Made by a program: the position numbers and the translations under genes
NCBI GenBank assembly: GCA_963737745.1
Contig: CAVTTR010000008.1
Location: 62,001 to 126,000, forward strand
Direction: 5' to 3'
DNA from: Bog-473 sp963737745
GTDB lineage: Bacteria; Actinomycetota; Acidimicrobiia; Acidimicrobiales; RAAP-2
DNA length: 64,000 nucleotides
The notes under the pieces: generated by a model
Databases searched by the model: none
Seen by the model: only the letters and a program-made list of their open reading frames with translations
Told to the model about the DNA's origin: nothing
Shown here: positions 17,664 through 28,304 of the stretch, piece by piece
Position numbering within the stretch: position 1 is the stretch's first letter
Layout: each line of letters starts with the position of its first letter

Positions 17664-18737
17664 TTATTTCGTCCTCACCCACCACCCGCCCAGGTCCTCA
17701 GCCAATCCTGCTTGGGAGAGTCGTTCGAGGCCTCCACAAAGCGTCGAGAACGGCAACCCGCTCAGGCGGATCAACTGGTCGAGGGAAGTCGGATCCGGCG
17801 AGAGCTTCTCCAACAGGGAACGATCGTCCGGGCTGAGTTCGGAGACCGGGGCGGGGGCGGTCTCGCCCCCCGCCACTCCCGCCGTGGCTGCGGGGCGCGG
17901 GTTGGAGATGGCGATCCCACGCAGTGACAGCGCCGTCAAGATGTCCGCCACCGTGCACACGGGAAAGCACCCGTCGGCCAAGAGGCTGTTCGTGCCCTCC
18001 GATGCCGGACTACGGATGGAGCCGGGGACAGCGCCCACCGGCGTCCCGCGTTCTGCCGCTGCGGCCACCGTGTACATGGCACCGCCCCGATGGCGGCTCT
18101 CTACCACGACCACCACGTCGCTGAGCATGGCCAAGAGCCGGTTGCGTACCGGGAAGCGCCACTTTTCCGTGCGCACGCCGGCCGGGGATTCCGAGTACAC
18201 CGCCCCCTGCTCGGCCACGCGAGCCCAGAGTCGCTCGTGACGGCGCGGGTAGGGATCGTCCAGACCTCCGGCCACCACCGCGATGGGCGGCGCACCCGCC
18301 GTCGTGGCCCCCTCGTGGGCGGCGCCGTCGATCCCCAGAGCCAGTCCCGAGACGATGCTCACCCCGACGGCGGCGAGATCGGCGCCAAACTGCGCGGCCA
18401 CGCCGATGCCGTAGCGGGTCGGGCTGCGGGTGCCGACGATCGCCACCGTGGGATACCGGTTGATGGCGATGGGGTCGCCCTGACAGAACAAGACGGCTGG
18501 GGCCTCAGGGTCCTCCACCAACCGTCGCGGATACGTCGGCCCGCCGCGCCAGCACACCTCGATCCCCTTCTCCTCGTGCCGCTGCCAAATGCGCGCCACG
18601 TCCCCCACGAAGGAGCCTCGTGACCAGGCAACCGAAGGGGAGTCATCGGCCAAGATCGTGCGCAGCGTGGCCGGACCCATCTGGGGCACCGAGGCCAGTG
18701 CGGCGGCGAACGCCTCTTCGGGCAGGTCCTCGCTCAT
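17664..18737 (-). CDS. dprA: DNA-processing protein DprA
   Basis: 357 residues. The Rossmann-like core is intact: VAIVGTRSPTRYG near residue 98, VSGLALGIDGAAHEGA near residue 127, and SESPAGVRTEKWRFPVRNRLLAML near residue 185, followed by AVPGS. A C-terminal winged-helix-like tail (LSPDPTSLDQLIRLSGLP) is present. DprA loads RecA on incoming single-stranded DNA during natural transformation. Its ATG overlaps the comM stop (ATGA). Conserved in many non-competent actinobacteria, so competence is not proven. Confidence 0.95.
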   Translation of the reverse strand: MSEDLPEEAFAAALASVPQMGPATLRTILADDSPSVAWSRGSFVGDVARIWQRHEEKGIEVCWRGGPTYPRRLVEDPEAPAVLFCQGDPIAINRYPTVAIVGTRSPTRYGIGVAAQFGADLAAVGVSIVSGLALGIDGAAHEGATTAGAPPIAVVAGGLDDPYPRRHERLWARVAEQGAVYSESPAGVRTEKWRFPVRNRLLAMLSDVVVVVESRHRGGAMYTVAAAAERGTPVGAVPGSIRSPASEGTNSLLADGCFPVCTVADILTALSLRGIAISNPRPAATAGVAGGETAPAPVSELSPDDRSLLEKLSPDPTSLDQLIRLSGLPFSTLCGGLERLSQAGLAEDLGGWWVRTK

Positions 18738-20296
18738 GGGGTCACCGTGGTCCGGGCCATCCGCAGGCCCAGGGCGTCGCTCACATGTTCGTCGCCCACT
18801 TGTTCGATGCCCATGAGATCGGCCACCGTTCGTGCCACCCGCGAAACCTTGTGCAGACCGCGCGCGGTGAGGGCACCCTCGCGGAGCTTGGATGCCAACA
18901 GAAGGGTCGCCCCGGGAGCGAGCGGAGGGTCAGGTCGCCCGACTCGGTCCGCGGCCCGGGATCGGGCTGCCACCACCCGGGCCGCCGAATCCGCGGTTGA
19001 TCCGGTGGAGGTCGCACTGAGAAGCTGACCGGGATCGGGTCGCGCCAGCGGCACGATGAGATCGAACCGGTCGAGCAAGGGAGCCGAGAGTCGACGGGTA
19101 TAGCGAGCCCGATCGGCCACGCTGCACAGGCATGCCCCCGGGAAGACACCCTCGCCACATGGGCAGGGATTCATGGCAGCCACGAGAAGGAACTGGGCCG
19201 GGAAGGTGACGGTCCCACCCGCCCGGCTGACCCGGATCACCCCTTCTTCGAGCGGTTGGCGAAGCGCTTCGAGGGCGGTGACGGGGAACTCACCCATTTC
19301 GTCGAGAAAAAGCACGCCGTGGGTGGCCAAGCTGATCTCACCGGGACGCAGCGACCAGCTACCACCGCCTACGAGCGCCACGATCGACGAACGATGGTGC
19401 GGCGCCCGGAACGGCGGCAGGCTCACCAGCGCCCCGTCTGGAAGTGGCTTGCCGGCGGCCGAATGGACCCGGGTCACGGTGAGCGCCTCTTCAAGTGTCA
19501 ACGGCGGCAGCAGTCCGGGCAGCCGTTCCGCCAGCATGGTCTTGCCGGAGCCAGGAGGACCCACCATGAGCAGATGGTGACGCCCTGCGGCGGCCACTTC
19601 GAGGGCATGAAGCCCGACGGGCTGCCCTCTCACGTCGGCCAAATCGAGGCTGTTCCGCGGTGGCACGGACGGAGACGGCGAGGGTGTCGCAGGCCAGTCG
19701 CCATCGGTGCGCAGAATCTCCGTCAGTTGGGCCAGCGATGCCACGCCGAGCGCGGCATCACCTCGTACCAGGGCTGCCTCCCGGACGTCGCAGAGCGGCA
19801 CCACGAGCCCGCGGCGGGCACGCCGGAAGTGGGCCCCAGCTCCATCACCCGCTGTGCGCTCGCTGACCAGCGCGGCTCCCGCATCAGCTTCCGCATCAGC
19901 TTCCGCATCAGCCGCCGCATCGGCCAGGGCGATCATCCCCGGCACGTGGCGCAGCGAGCCGTTCAGCCCGAGCTCGCCGCAGAACGTCAGCCCATCGGTA
20001 CAGCCAGGCGGGAGTTGTCCTGTGGCGACCAGTACGCCGACGGCGATAGCCAGGTCGAGCCCGGCACCGCCTTTACGGACGCCCGATGGCGCCAGATTTA
20101 CGGTGACCCGTCGCATTGGCCACGGAAGGTCACTCGAGAGGAGGGCGGCCCGCACACGGTCGCGTGACTCCCGCACGGCAGCGTCGGGCAGGCCCACGAT
20201 GGTAAATCCCGGGAGGCCGTTGGAGACATGGACCTCGACCGAGACGGGGCGACCCACCGCGCCGTTCAAACTGGCGGCAGAAATTGAAGCGAGCAT
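18734..20296 (-). CDS. comM: ComM/YifB-family Mg-chelatase-like AAA+ ATPase
   Basis: 520 residues. The N-terminal Lon-like ChlI domain begins MLASISAASLNGAVGRPVSV and holds GLPDAAVRESRDRVRAAL. The AAA+ module has Walker A GPPGSGKTMLAERLPGLLPP near residue 240 and HGVLFLDEMGEF as Walker B, with the zinc-like MNPCPCGEGVFPGACLCS. The C-terminal Mg-chelatase helical domain ends the protein. ComM drives branch migration in transformation. An Ala/Asp/Glu repeat (ADAAADAEADAEADAG) is inserted near residue 128. Translationally coupled to dprA. Confidence 0.95.
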   Translation of the reverse strand: MLASISAASLNGAVGRPVSVEVHVSNGLPGFTIVGLPDAAVRESRDRVRAALLSSDLPWPMRRVTVNLAPSGVRKGGAGLDLAIAVGVLVATGQLPPGCTDGLTFCGELGLNGSLRHVPGMIALADAAADAEADAEADAGAALVSERTAGDGAGAHFRRARRGLVVPLCDVREAALVRGDAALGVASLAQLTEILRTDGDWPATPSPSPSVPPRNSLDLADVRGQPVGLHALEVAAAGRHHLLMVGPPGSGKTMLAERLPGLLPPLTLEEALTVTRVHSAAGKPLPDGALVSLPPFRAPHHRSSIVALVGGGSWSLRPGEISLATHGVLFLDEMGEFPVTALEALRQPLEEGVIRVSRAGGTVTFPAQFLLVAAMNPCPCGEGVFPGACLCSVADRARYTRRLSAPLLDRFDLIVPLARPDPGQLLSATSTGSTADSAARVVAARSRAADRVGRPDPPLAPGATLLLASKLREGALTARGLHKVSRVARTVADLMGIEQVGDEHVSDALGLRMARTTVTP

Positions 20297-21148
20297 GCCG
20301 AGGAACGGTCGCTTGCATGCGTAGAGAGGCGCTTACGTCAGGGTGCCGTTGCGTGGGTTAGGGGTCGGCGTCGACACGGGCATCTGAGCTCACCGTCTGG
20401 CCGAAGGGCGCCATCTGGGTCACAGTGGGTGGCATTGGCGCTCACGGTGAAGGTGGTAGGGTAGGTGTGTGTGGTTTGTTTGGGTGTGGTGGGGCTAGGT
20501 TGTGGTGGTTTGAGGGCTTGGGGTTGTTGACACGGTCATTCGTAACCCGTTGAACTACGTGCGCAGGGTGGCTCCAGCGCAGGCGCGTGAGCTTACGAGG
20601 GGTACGGTGGGTGACGAAGATCTGCTCGGGAGTGGTGGCTTTGGCGGGTGCGTCAGTCACGGTGACGGTGATGTTGTAGAAGCGAGAGGGCGGGGGTGCC
20701 GAAATCAGCCGGTCGACGTGTTGAAGGTGACGCTGTGGGGCAGGCGCAACTCACTCCATTTGTAGGGCGACGTAACGTGGGGAGAGCTGCAGCTGATTTT
20801 TGTAACTCCATGATCTCGTGTCGGTGCTCGGTGTGATCTGGAGCTGCTGGATGACGATCGACATCTGGGTATAGGCGGTCTGGGGATCGGTGATGCCGAG
20901 TCGTGGGCGTACACTCGAAATGCTGGTCCCACTGCGGTCGGGGTGCGGTGATCGCTCGGTGGTCGTGTTGAGGCTGAGACGGGGGAAGGTTGCGGGCGTC
21001 ACGCTCCACGTGATCGGTGCGGTGCCGATGAGGCGAGCGTCGCCGGTGTAGGGCACGCGAGCTCGCCGCTGGAAGGGTCTTGGTGCTGATCGTCAATGTG
21101 CCGATCACGGCGATCGACGGGTAGCTCGCGGTCAGAGGTGGCGTGCTC

Positions 21149-24110
21149 GAGTCGTGCGGTCACGGTGAACTGATACACGCCGGGTGAGGCGACAACGAGC
21201 CTGCTGATGACGCCAGAGCTGCTGAGGGTGAACCCCGCGGAAAGACGCGACCGTCACCGCCAGCTGATCGAGCTGTAACCGCCGCTGCTGTAGAGGAACG
21301 CCGCCGGGTAGAAGTCGAGTTCCTGGGCGGGCGGCAGCGACGTGGTCGTGATGACCAGCGCTGGGCTTGCACGGTGATCGACAGGTTGACGAAGCGGTTT
21401 GGGGGACTGGTATGCCGAAGTCGGTGGCCGTCAACGTGAAGGGGAACGTCCCTTGTCGGTGTCTCGGTGATCGCCGGTGGCTGTGTTGAAGATGAGACCG
21501 GGCGAGGCTGCCGGGCGTGGCGGTCCAGGTGATCGGTGCGGTGCGCCGGTGGTGCGGGGGTGATTCCTGGTAGGCGACGCCGACCTGTCCGTAAGGCGGG
21601 CTCGGGATGGCTTTGACGGAGAAACCGGCGGCGATCGTGATCGACAGGTTGACTTTGGCCGTCAGGTGCGTGGGCGTGGTCGAGTCAGTTGCGGTCACCG
21701 TGAAGGTGGTGAGTCCCCGGCGGTCGGTGTACCGGTGATGCCGGCCGTGCTGAGCTGAGACAGCGGGAAGTTTCCCGCTGCTGACGCTAGGTGATCGGGG
21801 CCGAGCCTCTGGTCGAGGCGAGCGTCGCTGCGGGGTAGGCCATCCCGACGGCGCCGTTGGGCACGCGGTGGTGGTGATGGTCAACGCCGGGCTGGTCACG
21901 GTGATCGAGACGGTGGCAGTCGCCGTCTCAGCGGTCGGTGTGCTCGAGTCGTAGCGGTCACCGTGAAGGTGTGATGCGCCGGCGCCGTCGGTGTCCGGTG
22001 ATCGTCCGCTGGTCGGGTTCAGCGCCAGCCGGCGGGGAGGGTGCCGGTCGTGACCGCCAGCCGATCGGGGCGGTACCCCCGGTCGAGGCAGCGTCGCTCC
22101 GCTGTAGGGGCTGTTCACCAGACCGGCGGGCAGGGAGCCGCTCGAATGACAAGGGCGGGACCGTTGACGGTGATCGACAGTTTCGCTTGGCGGTCACGCG
22201 GTGGGGATAGTCGAGTCGGTCGCGGTCACCGTGAAGGCGGTGGTGCCGGGAGTGGTCGGCGTACGGTGACCGCACGTGCGACGAGGCTCAAGCCGGCGGA
22301 AGTTTCCCGGTGGTGACGGCCAGGTGATCGGAGCCGAGCCGCCGGTCGAAGCGAGCGTTGCGCCTGGATATGCGACTTGACTTGTCCGTGGGAGGGAATT
22401 GGTGGTCACGACGAGCGCGGCGAGCACCGAGATCGACAGTTTCGCTTTCGCGGTCAGCGTGCGGGAGTGGTCGAGTCGGTCGCCGTCACCGTCACCGTGG
22501 CGGTCCCCGCCGCGGTCGGCGTCTCGCTGAGAACGCCGCCGGTGCTCAGTCTCAGGCCGGCGGGGAGCGTGCCGGTGGCGACGGCTCAGCTGATGGGCGC
22601 AGTCCCACCAATCGAGGTCAACGTCACACCGGGGTAGGGGTTGCCGACTTGGCCTCCAGGCAGCGAAGTGGTGGTGACGGCCAGGGGCTGGCTCGCCACG
22701 CTGATCGACAGGTTGGCGGTCGCGGTCAACGTGGTTGGTGTAGTCGAGTCGGTCGCCGTCACCGTGAACGAGGCGAGCGCGCCCGGCCCCGTGGGAGTAC
22801 CGGTGATCGCCCCGCTATTGGCGTTGATGGTGAGCCCGGCGGGGAGGGCCCGGTGCTGACCCTCCAGGTGACGGGGGCGGTCCGGCCGTCGACGCGAGCG
22901 TTGCCCGGGATAGACAGTGCCGACCTGCGCGGTGGGTAACGACTTGGTCGTGACGCTCAGAGCGGCGACGACACTGATCGACAGGGCGACGATGGCCGTT
23001 TCGGCCTTCGGGGTGGTCGAATCCATCGTGGTCACCGTGAACGACTTGGTGCCGGCCGTGGTGGGTGTCCCGGTGATCGCCCCGCTGTTCGGATTGAGCG
23101 TCAGCCCGGCGGGAGTTTCCCGGCTGTCACCGCCAGCTGATCGGGGCGGTCCCCCCGGTCGAGGCGAGCATCGCTCCCCGATAGGTGCCAGCGACGATGC
23201 CGCCGGTAGCGATGCGGGCGGGACGATCGCCAGGGTCACGCTGAGGATCTTGATCGACAGGTTGCCTCGCGGTCGGGCGGCCGGCGCGCTCGAGTCGGTG
23301 GCGGCCACGGTGAAGGAGGCGACCGCTCCCGCCCCGGTCGGCGTCCGGTGATCGCCCCGCTGCTCGGGTTGAGGGTGAGGCCAACGGGGAGGGCCCCATT
23401 GCTGACCTTCCAGGTGACCGGGGCAGTCCCGCCTGTCGATGCGAGCGTCGCGCCCAGGTAGACGCTGCCGTTTTGGCGCCCGGGAGCGTCTTGGTCGTCA
23501 CCGCCAACGCCGCCTCAACCGTCATCGACAAGTTCGTCCTCGATGTTTCCGCGGTCGGGCTGGTCGAGTCGGTGGCGGTGACCGAGAACGTCTTTGTCCC
23601 CGCTGCGGTGGGCGTCTCGCGACGCGCCAGTCCCGGCGTTGAGGCTCAACCCGGCGGGGAGAGCGCCGGAGGTGACGGCCCAGCTCACCGGGGCGGTCCC
23701 CCAGTCGAGGCCAGCGTCGCTCCCGGGTAGGGGTCGTTGACCTCTCCGGCGGGCAACGAGGTCGTCGTGACGACCAGGCCGGAAGTGGCCACACGTATCG
23801 ACAGCAGGGCGAAGTCATCTGGGCGTCGGGGTACTCGAGTCGGTGGCGGTCACGGTGAATGTCGTCAGGCCGGCGCGGTGGGTGTTCCGTGATCGCCCGG
23901 TGCTGACGTTGAGGCTCAGACCGGCGGGCAGGGCGCCGGAGGTGACGGCCAGCGCACCGCACCAACCCCACCCGACGAGGTCAACGTCGCCGTGTACGGG
24001 CTGGCCACCTGCCTGATGGGAGCGAGGTCGTCGTGACCGCCAACCCGGTAGCGCCGGTGATCTCCACAGAGTTGGGCGTGTACACGATCGTGTACGGCTG
24101 GGACCCGAAG
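21149..24110 (-). repeat. Tandem Ig-like (He_PIG) repeats, about 273 bp each
   Basis: The sequence complementary to the FTVTATDS codons recurs at about 21149, 21417, 21682, 21946, 22213, 22473, 22746, 23019, 23292, 23566 and 23837. Spacings are 268, 265, 264, 267, 260, 273, 273, 273, 274 and 271 bases. The intact unit is 273 bp (91 residues), ending in LPAGLTLNPNSGAITGTP followed by FTVT.TDST. Units in the lower-coordinate half are 5-13 bases short. Each encodes one putative Ig domain of the kind common in bacterial adhesins. At least eleven units; more degenerate sequence continues to about 20.4 kb. Confidence 0.8.
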
Positions 24111-24149
24111 GCATAGCTCGAGAACGTCCCGCTCGGGCGCCGGTGCTGT

Positions 24150-26060
24150 TGATGATTGAAAACCCGGTTCGTCGTCGGGGTGAAACTGGTCGAGGTGACA
24201 AGCTGGCCATCCAACGAGGTGGTCCGGCGACGATGAGCGCCGTAGTTGACCGGATCGCCGAGGTGGACCTGCGTTGTACCGGTGCCTGTTGGGTGAAGGA
24301 GCCGCTCTCGATCGCGGTCGGCGGCCGACCCGACGATGAACATGCCGTCGTTCTGGACCGACCCGACGATCGACGTGCCGCCGTCGTCGACTCGGCATCG
24401 ATCACTCCTGAGTTGACCAAGGGCTCTGCATAGGCGTAGATCGAGCTGCCCGGAGCCAACGTCAGCGTCTGACCAGAAGCGATGTCTCCACGCAACGTGC
24501 TCTCGTCCGGGCCGACGACCGTGAAGCTCGACCCACCCGTCCCCGTAAAGTTCAGGGCGGCGTCGACCACGTTGATCGGGTTCCCAGTCGCCGTGCCGTC
24601 GTTCTCGATGAACTCGTTGGTCACGTTGAACGTTACCACGTTGGCGATAGTGCCGGCGTTGTTGGTCATGATGTACTCGTCGGTGAACGTGGTCACAGCC
24701 GCGACCGAGACAGTCCCCTCGTTGGTGAAGGTCCCGTCGACCGTGACGTTGCTGTCGGCGACGACGCCGCCTGGAGTGCTTCCTTGATTGTCGAACGGCC
24801 AGTCGATCATCACCACGCCGGTATCGCCCGGATTAGCCTCGATCACCCCCGTGTTGGCAACCGTCCCGCCCCCGGCGTACAACGTGGATCAGGTCCCGGC
24901 CACCGTGATCGTGCCGCGTTAGTCGCTCCCCCGTGTAGAAGTAGATCTCCCCCGAGGTCAGATTGATCGTCTGATCGGCGGCGACGCTGCCGGTGAGTTC
25001 GCAACTACCCGTCAGGTCGAACGTCGCTTGCCCGGCCCCGGTGAAGGCTAAGTAGCCGCCGCTGATGTTGACCGGGTTCCCCGAGGTCGTTCCCGGCCCC
25101 TGGCTGAACGTATCCCGGGCACGTTGATCGTGCCCGCGTTGTCGATCGTGCCGGTCGTGCTCAATGTCCCGTCGACGGTGAACGTGGCCGCTGCGCCGAT
25201 CGTGACGGCCCCCTCATTGGTCACGTCGTGAGCGTGACCGAGCTGTCCGCCACGAGCCCGTCCGCCCCGCTGCCCTGATTGTCAAAGGTCCCATTGAGGG
25301 CCACCACACCGGCGCCCGCATCGAGTTCGATCAACCCGGTGTTGACCACAGACGGGGCCGCCTGGAGTGTCGAGCCTGTCTCCGCCACCGTGATCGTGCC
25401 CGCGTTCGTCGCGCCCACCGTGTAGAAGTAAATCCCCCCCGACGTGAGATTGATCGTTTGATCGGCGGCGACGCCGCGGTGAGTTCGCAACTACCCGTCA
25501 GGTCGAACGTCGACTGCCCGACCCGATGAACTCGAGATTGGCTGCATTGACATCAATCGGGGTTCCGTGGCCGTGCCGGCGTTCTCGATGAACTCGTCGG
25601 AAACGTTGAACGTACCCGCGTTACGATGGTGCCCGAGTTGTTGGTCAGGATGTACCCGTCAGTGAATGTCGCTCCGGAGGCGACCGTGATGGTCCCCTCG
25701 TTGGTCAACGCGCCGGTCTCCGTGACCGAGCTGTCCGCCACAGCCCGTCCGCCCCGCTGCCCTGATTGTCGAAGGACCCCGCAAGCGTCAACACGCCGGT
25801 GTCGCACACGGCCGCCTCTATCAGCCCGGTATTCGTTACGCCGGCGGACGAAGTGAGTGTCGAGCCTGTCCCCGCCACCGTGATCGTGCCGGCGATGGTA
25901 GCGCCGGTGGAATAGAAGTAGATGGACCCAGAGGTGAGGTTGACGGTCTGATCCACCGCGATATTGCCGGTGATCGACGAGGAGCCGGTCAGATTGAAAC
26001 TCGACTGCCCCGAGGCGGTGAACGTGAGCGACGTGCCGTCAATGTTGACCGGGTTACCCG
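24150..26060 (-). repeat. About 489-bp beta-solenoid repeats, roughly three to four units
   Basis: The block complementary to FDNQGS recurs with its TGATTG core at about 24785, 25276 and 25763 (spacings 491 and 487). Around each copy the translated pattern is the same: DQTVNLTSGSIYFYSTGAT, AGTITVAGTGSTL, a VTNTGLIEA segment, FDNQGSGADGLVADSSVT, LTNEGTITVASGATFTDGYI, and EFIENAGTAT. This fits haemagglutinin/autotransporter-like parallel beta-helix repeats. Boundaries are approximate because frames are interrupted. Confidence 0.65.
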
Positions 26061-26700
26061 AAGTCGTGCCTTGGTCCTGGTCGAACGAACTGCTCGAGGT
26101 GAACGTGCCGAGTTCGCGAGAGCGCCTCCTGCGTCGTTAGCGGTCGTCCCGGCGGTCAGCGACACGGACACGTCGATCTGGAGGGTTTGCACTCTGGTGG
26201 TCGTTCCCGCTCCCAGACCAGACCGACCGTCTGCTCGCTTCCGTCCGCCGCGGTGATCTCGACTGCGTAGGTACCAGGCGCGGTGATGCCCGGACTCCCC
26301 GAACCTGGCACAACGCCGGTCGACCAAGTCCCCGGTTCCCCAGTCACCACCCGCAGAGTTTGTCCAAGTATCTGTGCAGGTCGGAGCGGCTTGGGCCTGC
26401 TCCAGCCCGACAGGCCCAGCGCCCCAACACCAACCCCGAAGCGAGCGACGCGAAGCTCCCGAAACCGCCAACACCAACCGAGCACCGAGCTTCGAACGCG
26501 TCGCCATTGCCGTTCCCTGCTCAGCCGCCAGAATCCCCCCGAGGTGCACGTCGGGCCATGCCAACCGTCCATCGTTTCCCATATTTGATTGCGACCTCCG
26601 CCATGTCGACCACCCGAATTTTCGGGGCACTTGCAAACAGGGAAACTTCACACGAAACGCACAGCCCTTCTGAAGAACGTACTTGGGGTCCCTGCCAGGG

Positions 26701-26724
26701 TAAATACGTCGATCGACGTATTTA
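26701..26724. promoter_or_regulatory. 24-bp perfect palindrome, candidate operator
   Basis: Half-site TAAATACGTCGA followed immediately by its exact complement, with no loop, so it fits a dimeric DNA-binding site better than a terminator. A second short palindrome, CCCTG-C-CAGGG, abuts it at 26690-26700. The pair lies between the LuxR-type regulator gene (ends 26791) and the surface-protein ATG (26507), about 194 bp upstream of that ATG. Binding by the LuxR protein is inferred from position only. Confidence 0.55.
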
Positions 26725-26790
26725 GCAACGCCTCACGTACGCACCATGCCGGTGATGAACGCCAGGGAACCAGCCGCCACGGCCCCGGTC

Positions 26791-27857
26791 CTAGCGCCCG
26801 GCGATATCCAAGACGAAGGCGGTCAGTGCGCACGGCCGCGCACGCCGAGCTTGTTGTAGATGTTGTCCAGATGCTTTCGAACGGTGCCGGGCGCCAGGTG
26901 CAATTCCTCGGCGATCTCACATTCGGCATGCCGGTCGTCACGAGGTCGACGACCTCGGCCTCCCGTGCGCTCAGCCCCAATGCCTCGAGGCTGACCCGTT
27001 CCCGCTCTCCCCACTCGCGCACGATTATCGCCCCGGGATGGGCCCGTGGGGCGGGAGAAACTGGAGAACGACCCGACGACCGTCAATTGGGCCGAGAGAG
27101 GATGTTGTATTCGAGATCGGGTCGAGAGATCGTGATAGGCCCGTTGCGCACTCAACCATCGCTGCACCCGCGCCGGGAACGGCGAGGTCCTCGTCGGACG
27201 GCCGAAGTAGCGGTAGAGCGTGGTGAGTGTGCCGGCCGTGAGCTCTTCGGGAGGGTCCCACAGAACGATCACGCCCCACCTTGCAAAGCCGACGCATCGC
27301 TGGCCGCGTCCACCAGAGCGCGTAGGCGTTCCTGGTCACGAATACTGCGCCACGCCTGGGCGAGATGCGGGCGCACCGTGTTCATCTTCAACCGGTCCCC
27401 TTCGGAGAAATCCGGGTCGTCATTGCCGAGCACAACGGCGAAGACCAACGGCATGGGGGCCGGGAGTGTCACCGACAGCTGGTATTCCATGCCCATGGGC
27501 TTGTACAGCTCTTGGTACAGCCTCGTCGCATGGAACTCCTCCCGTGTGGAGAAGTCACTGATTCGCCAGGCCGAACCGTCACCCGTTGTTTGCAGATGTC
27601 GGATCAGTGGGTGCTCTCCCCCTAGCTCGAGGAGAACTTCGGCCGTGTTCTCCGGCATGGGGAACGACGAGGGATTGTGCCAGTTCTCGAATCGGTCCAC
27701 GCTCGGATCTATCTCGTTGACTGCCCGCGACCATGCACGGCACCACCTTCAACACGCCTTCCAGCGTCGAGGCCAGGAACTCGTCGCGACTTCCGCGTGG
27801 CCGACCGTCTGGATGACGTCGAGTATCTGCTCCAGGTCGTTTCTTCCGAGACGCATG
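26791..27857 (-). pseudogene. LuxR-type HTH transcriptional regulator, several frameshifts
   Basis: The reconstructed product is about 355 residues. It starts MRLGRNDLEQILDVIQTVGH, shifts frame near 27780 (DEFLASTLEGVLKVV) and again near 27725 (NEIDPSVDRFENW), then stays open through FADFS-like sensory-domain sequence to ASALQGG. A missing G near 27272 restores VIVLWDPPEELTAGTL. The C-terminal HTH is split once more: LSAREAEVVDLVTTGM, then EIAEELHLAPGTVRKHLDNIYNKLGV, then LTAFVLDIAGR. This is a classic GerE/LuxR DNA-binding domain. The N-terminus is an unrecognised sensor region. Probably controls the adjacent surface-protein gene. Confidence 0.75.
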
Positions 27858-28058
27858 GTCGAGGCTCACTTCCATGGAGGACGGAAGCAAGGATGACATT
27901 TCCGCATCGTCGACTCGGCGTCTCGGAGGCCTGGACCGAATGGCTCAGTCGGACCCAACGGCTCAACCGCTCGCCATCCCCACGATCGGCGGTTGATCGG
28001 GAATCGGGCGACGAGCGAGCATGCCGAGGAACGGTCGAGACCTTGAGTACTCTGCGGC

Positions 28059-28301
28059 ATGGCATTCGGTCCGTGTGTCGTCTGCAACAAGCCCTCAGAT
28101 GTGGCGCCCCTGGCCAGAAGGGGGCTCATCATCCGAGACGGCCAGAGTGAACCGACGCAACTCCCGCCGCAGTTCGTGTGTCAGCACCACTTCCAAGAGC
28201 TGCGGGGCGGCCGCTTGCTCCTGGGCTGGTGTGACGCCGATGGGTGTCGGAAATGGGGCATGGCGGGCGAAGAGTCCCCGTGCGGAGAGCGGTTCGCCTG
28301 A
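28059..28301 (+). CDS. Small cysteine-rich protein, possibly zinc-binding
   Basis: 80 residues with cysteines at 6, 9, 41, 58, 63 and 75 and histidines at 43 and 44 (CVVC, FVCQHH, GWCDADGC, SPCGE). The C-x2-C and C-x4-C pairs suggest one or two metal sites. I recognise no family. It is on the plus strand between the divergent LuxR gene and the convergent SPFH gene, whose stop is only 3 bp away. A real gene is supported by clean composition and ATG start but not by a clear ribosome site. Confidence 0.5.
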   Translation: MAFGPCVVCNKPSDVAPLARRGLIIRDGQSEPTQLPPQFVCQHHFQELRGGRLLLGWCDADGCRKWGMAGEESPCGERFA

Positions 28302-28304
28302 GGC

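Larger units (their letters stand above)
20338..26507 (-). pseudogene. Large repeat-rich surface protein (beta-solenoid plus putative Ig repeats), many frameshifts
   Basis: About 6.2 kb of minus-strand coding-like sequence broken into many short frames. The ATG at 26507 has AGGGAA upstream and opens MATRSKLGARLVLAVSGA, a signal-peptide-like start. Next comes CTDTWTNSAGGDWGTG, typical of secreted beta-helical adhesins. Region A (about 26.1-24.1 kb) has Gly/Thr/Ser-rich solenoid repeats (TNEGTITVASGATFTDGYIL). Region B (about 24.1-21.1 kb) is a tandem array of Ig-like repeats (ISWSVTSGSLPAGL... FTVTATDSTTP). A Pro/Thr-rich stretch follows to a stop near 20338. No sortase motif or membrane anchor was found. 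Either real decay or consensus errors left unpolished in repeats. Confidence 0.72.

Noticed and set aside
17664..20296. dprA/comM as part of a phage-defence island
   Set aside because: Both are conserved core genes in standard order; no toxin, nuclease or transposase is adjacent.
21149..24110. CRISPR-like direct repeats
   Set aside because: Units are about 273 bp, not 25-40 bp, have no spacers of unique sequence and encode Ig-like domains.
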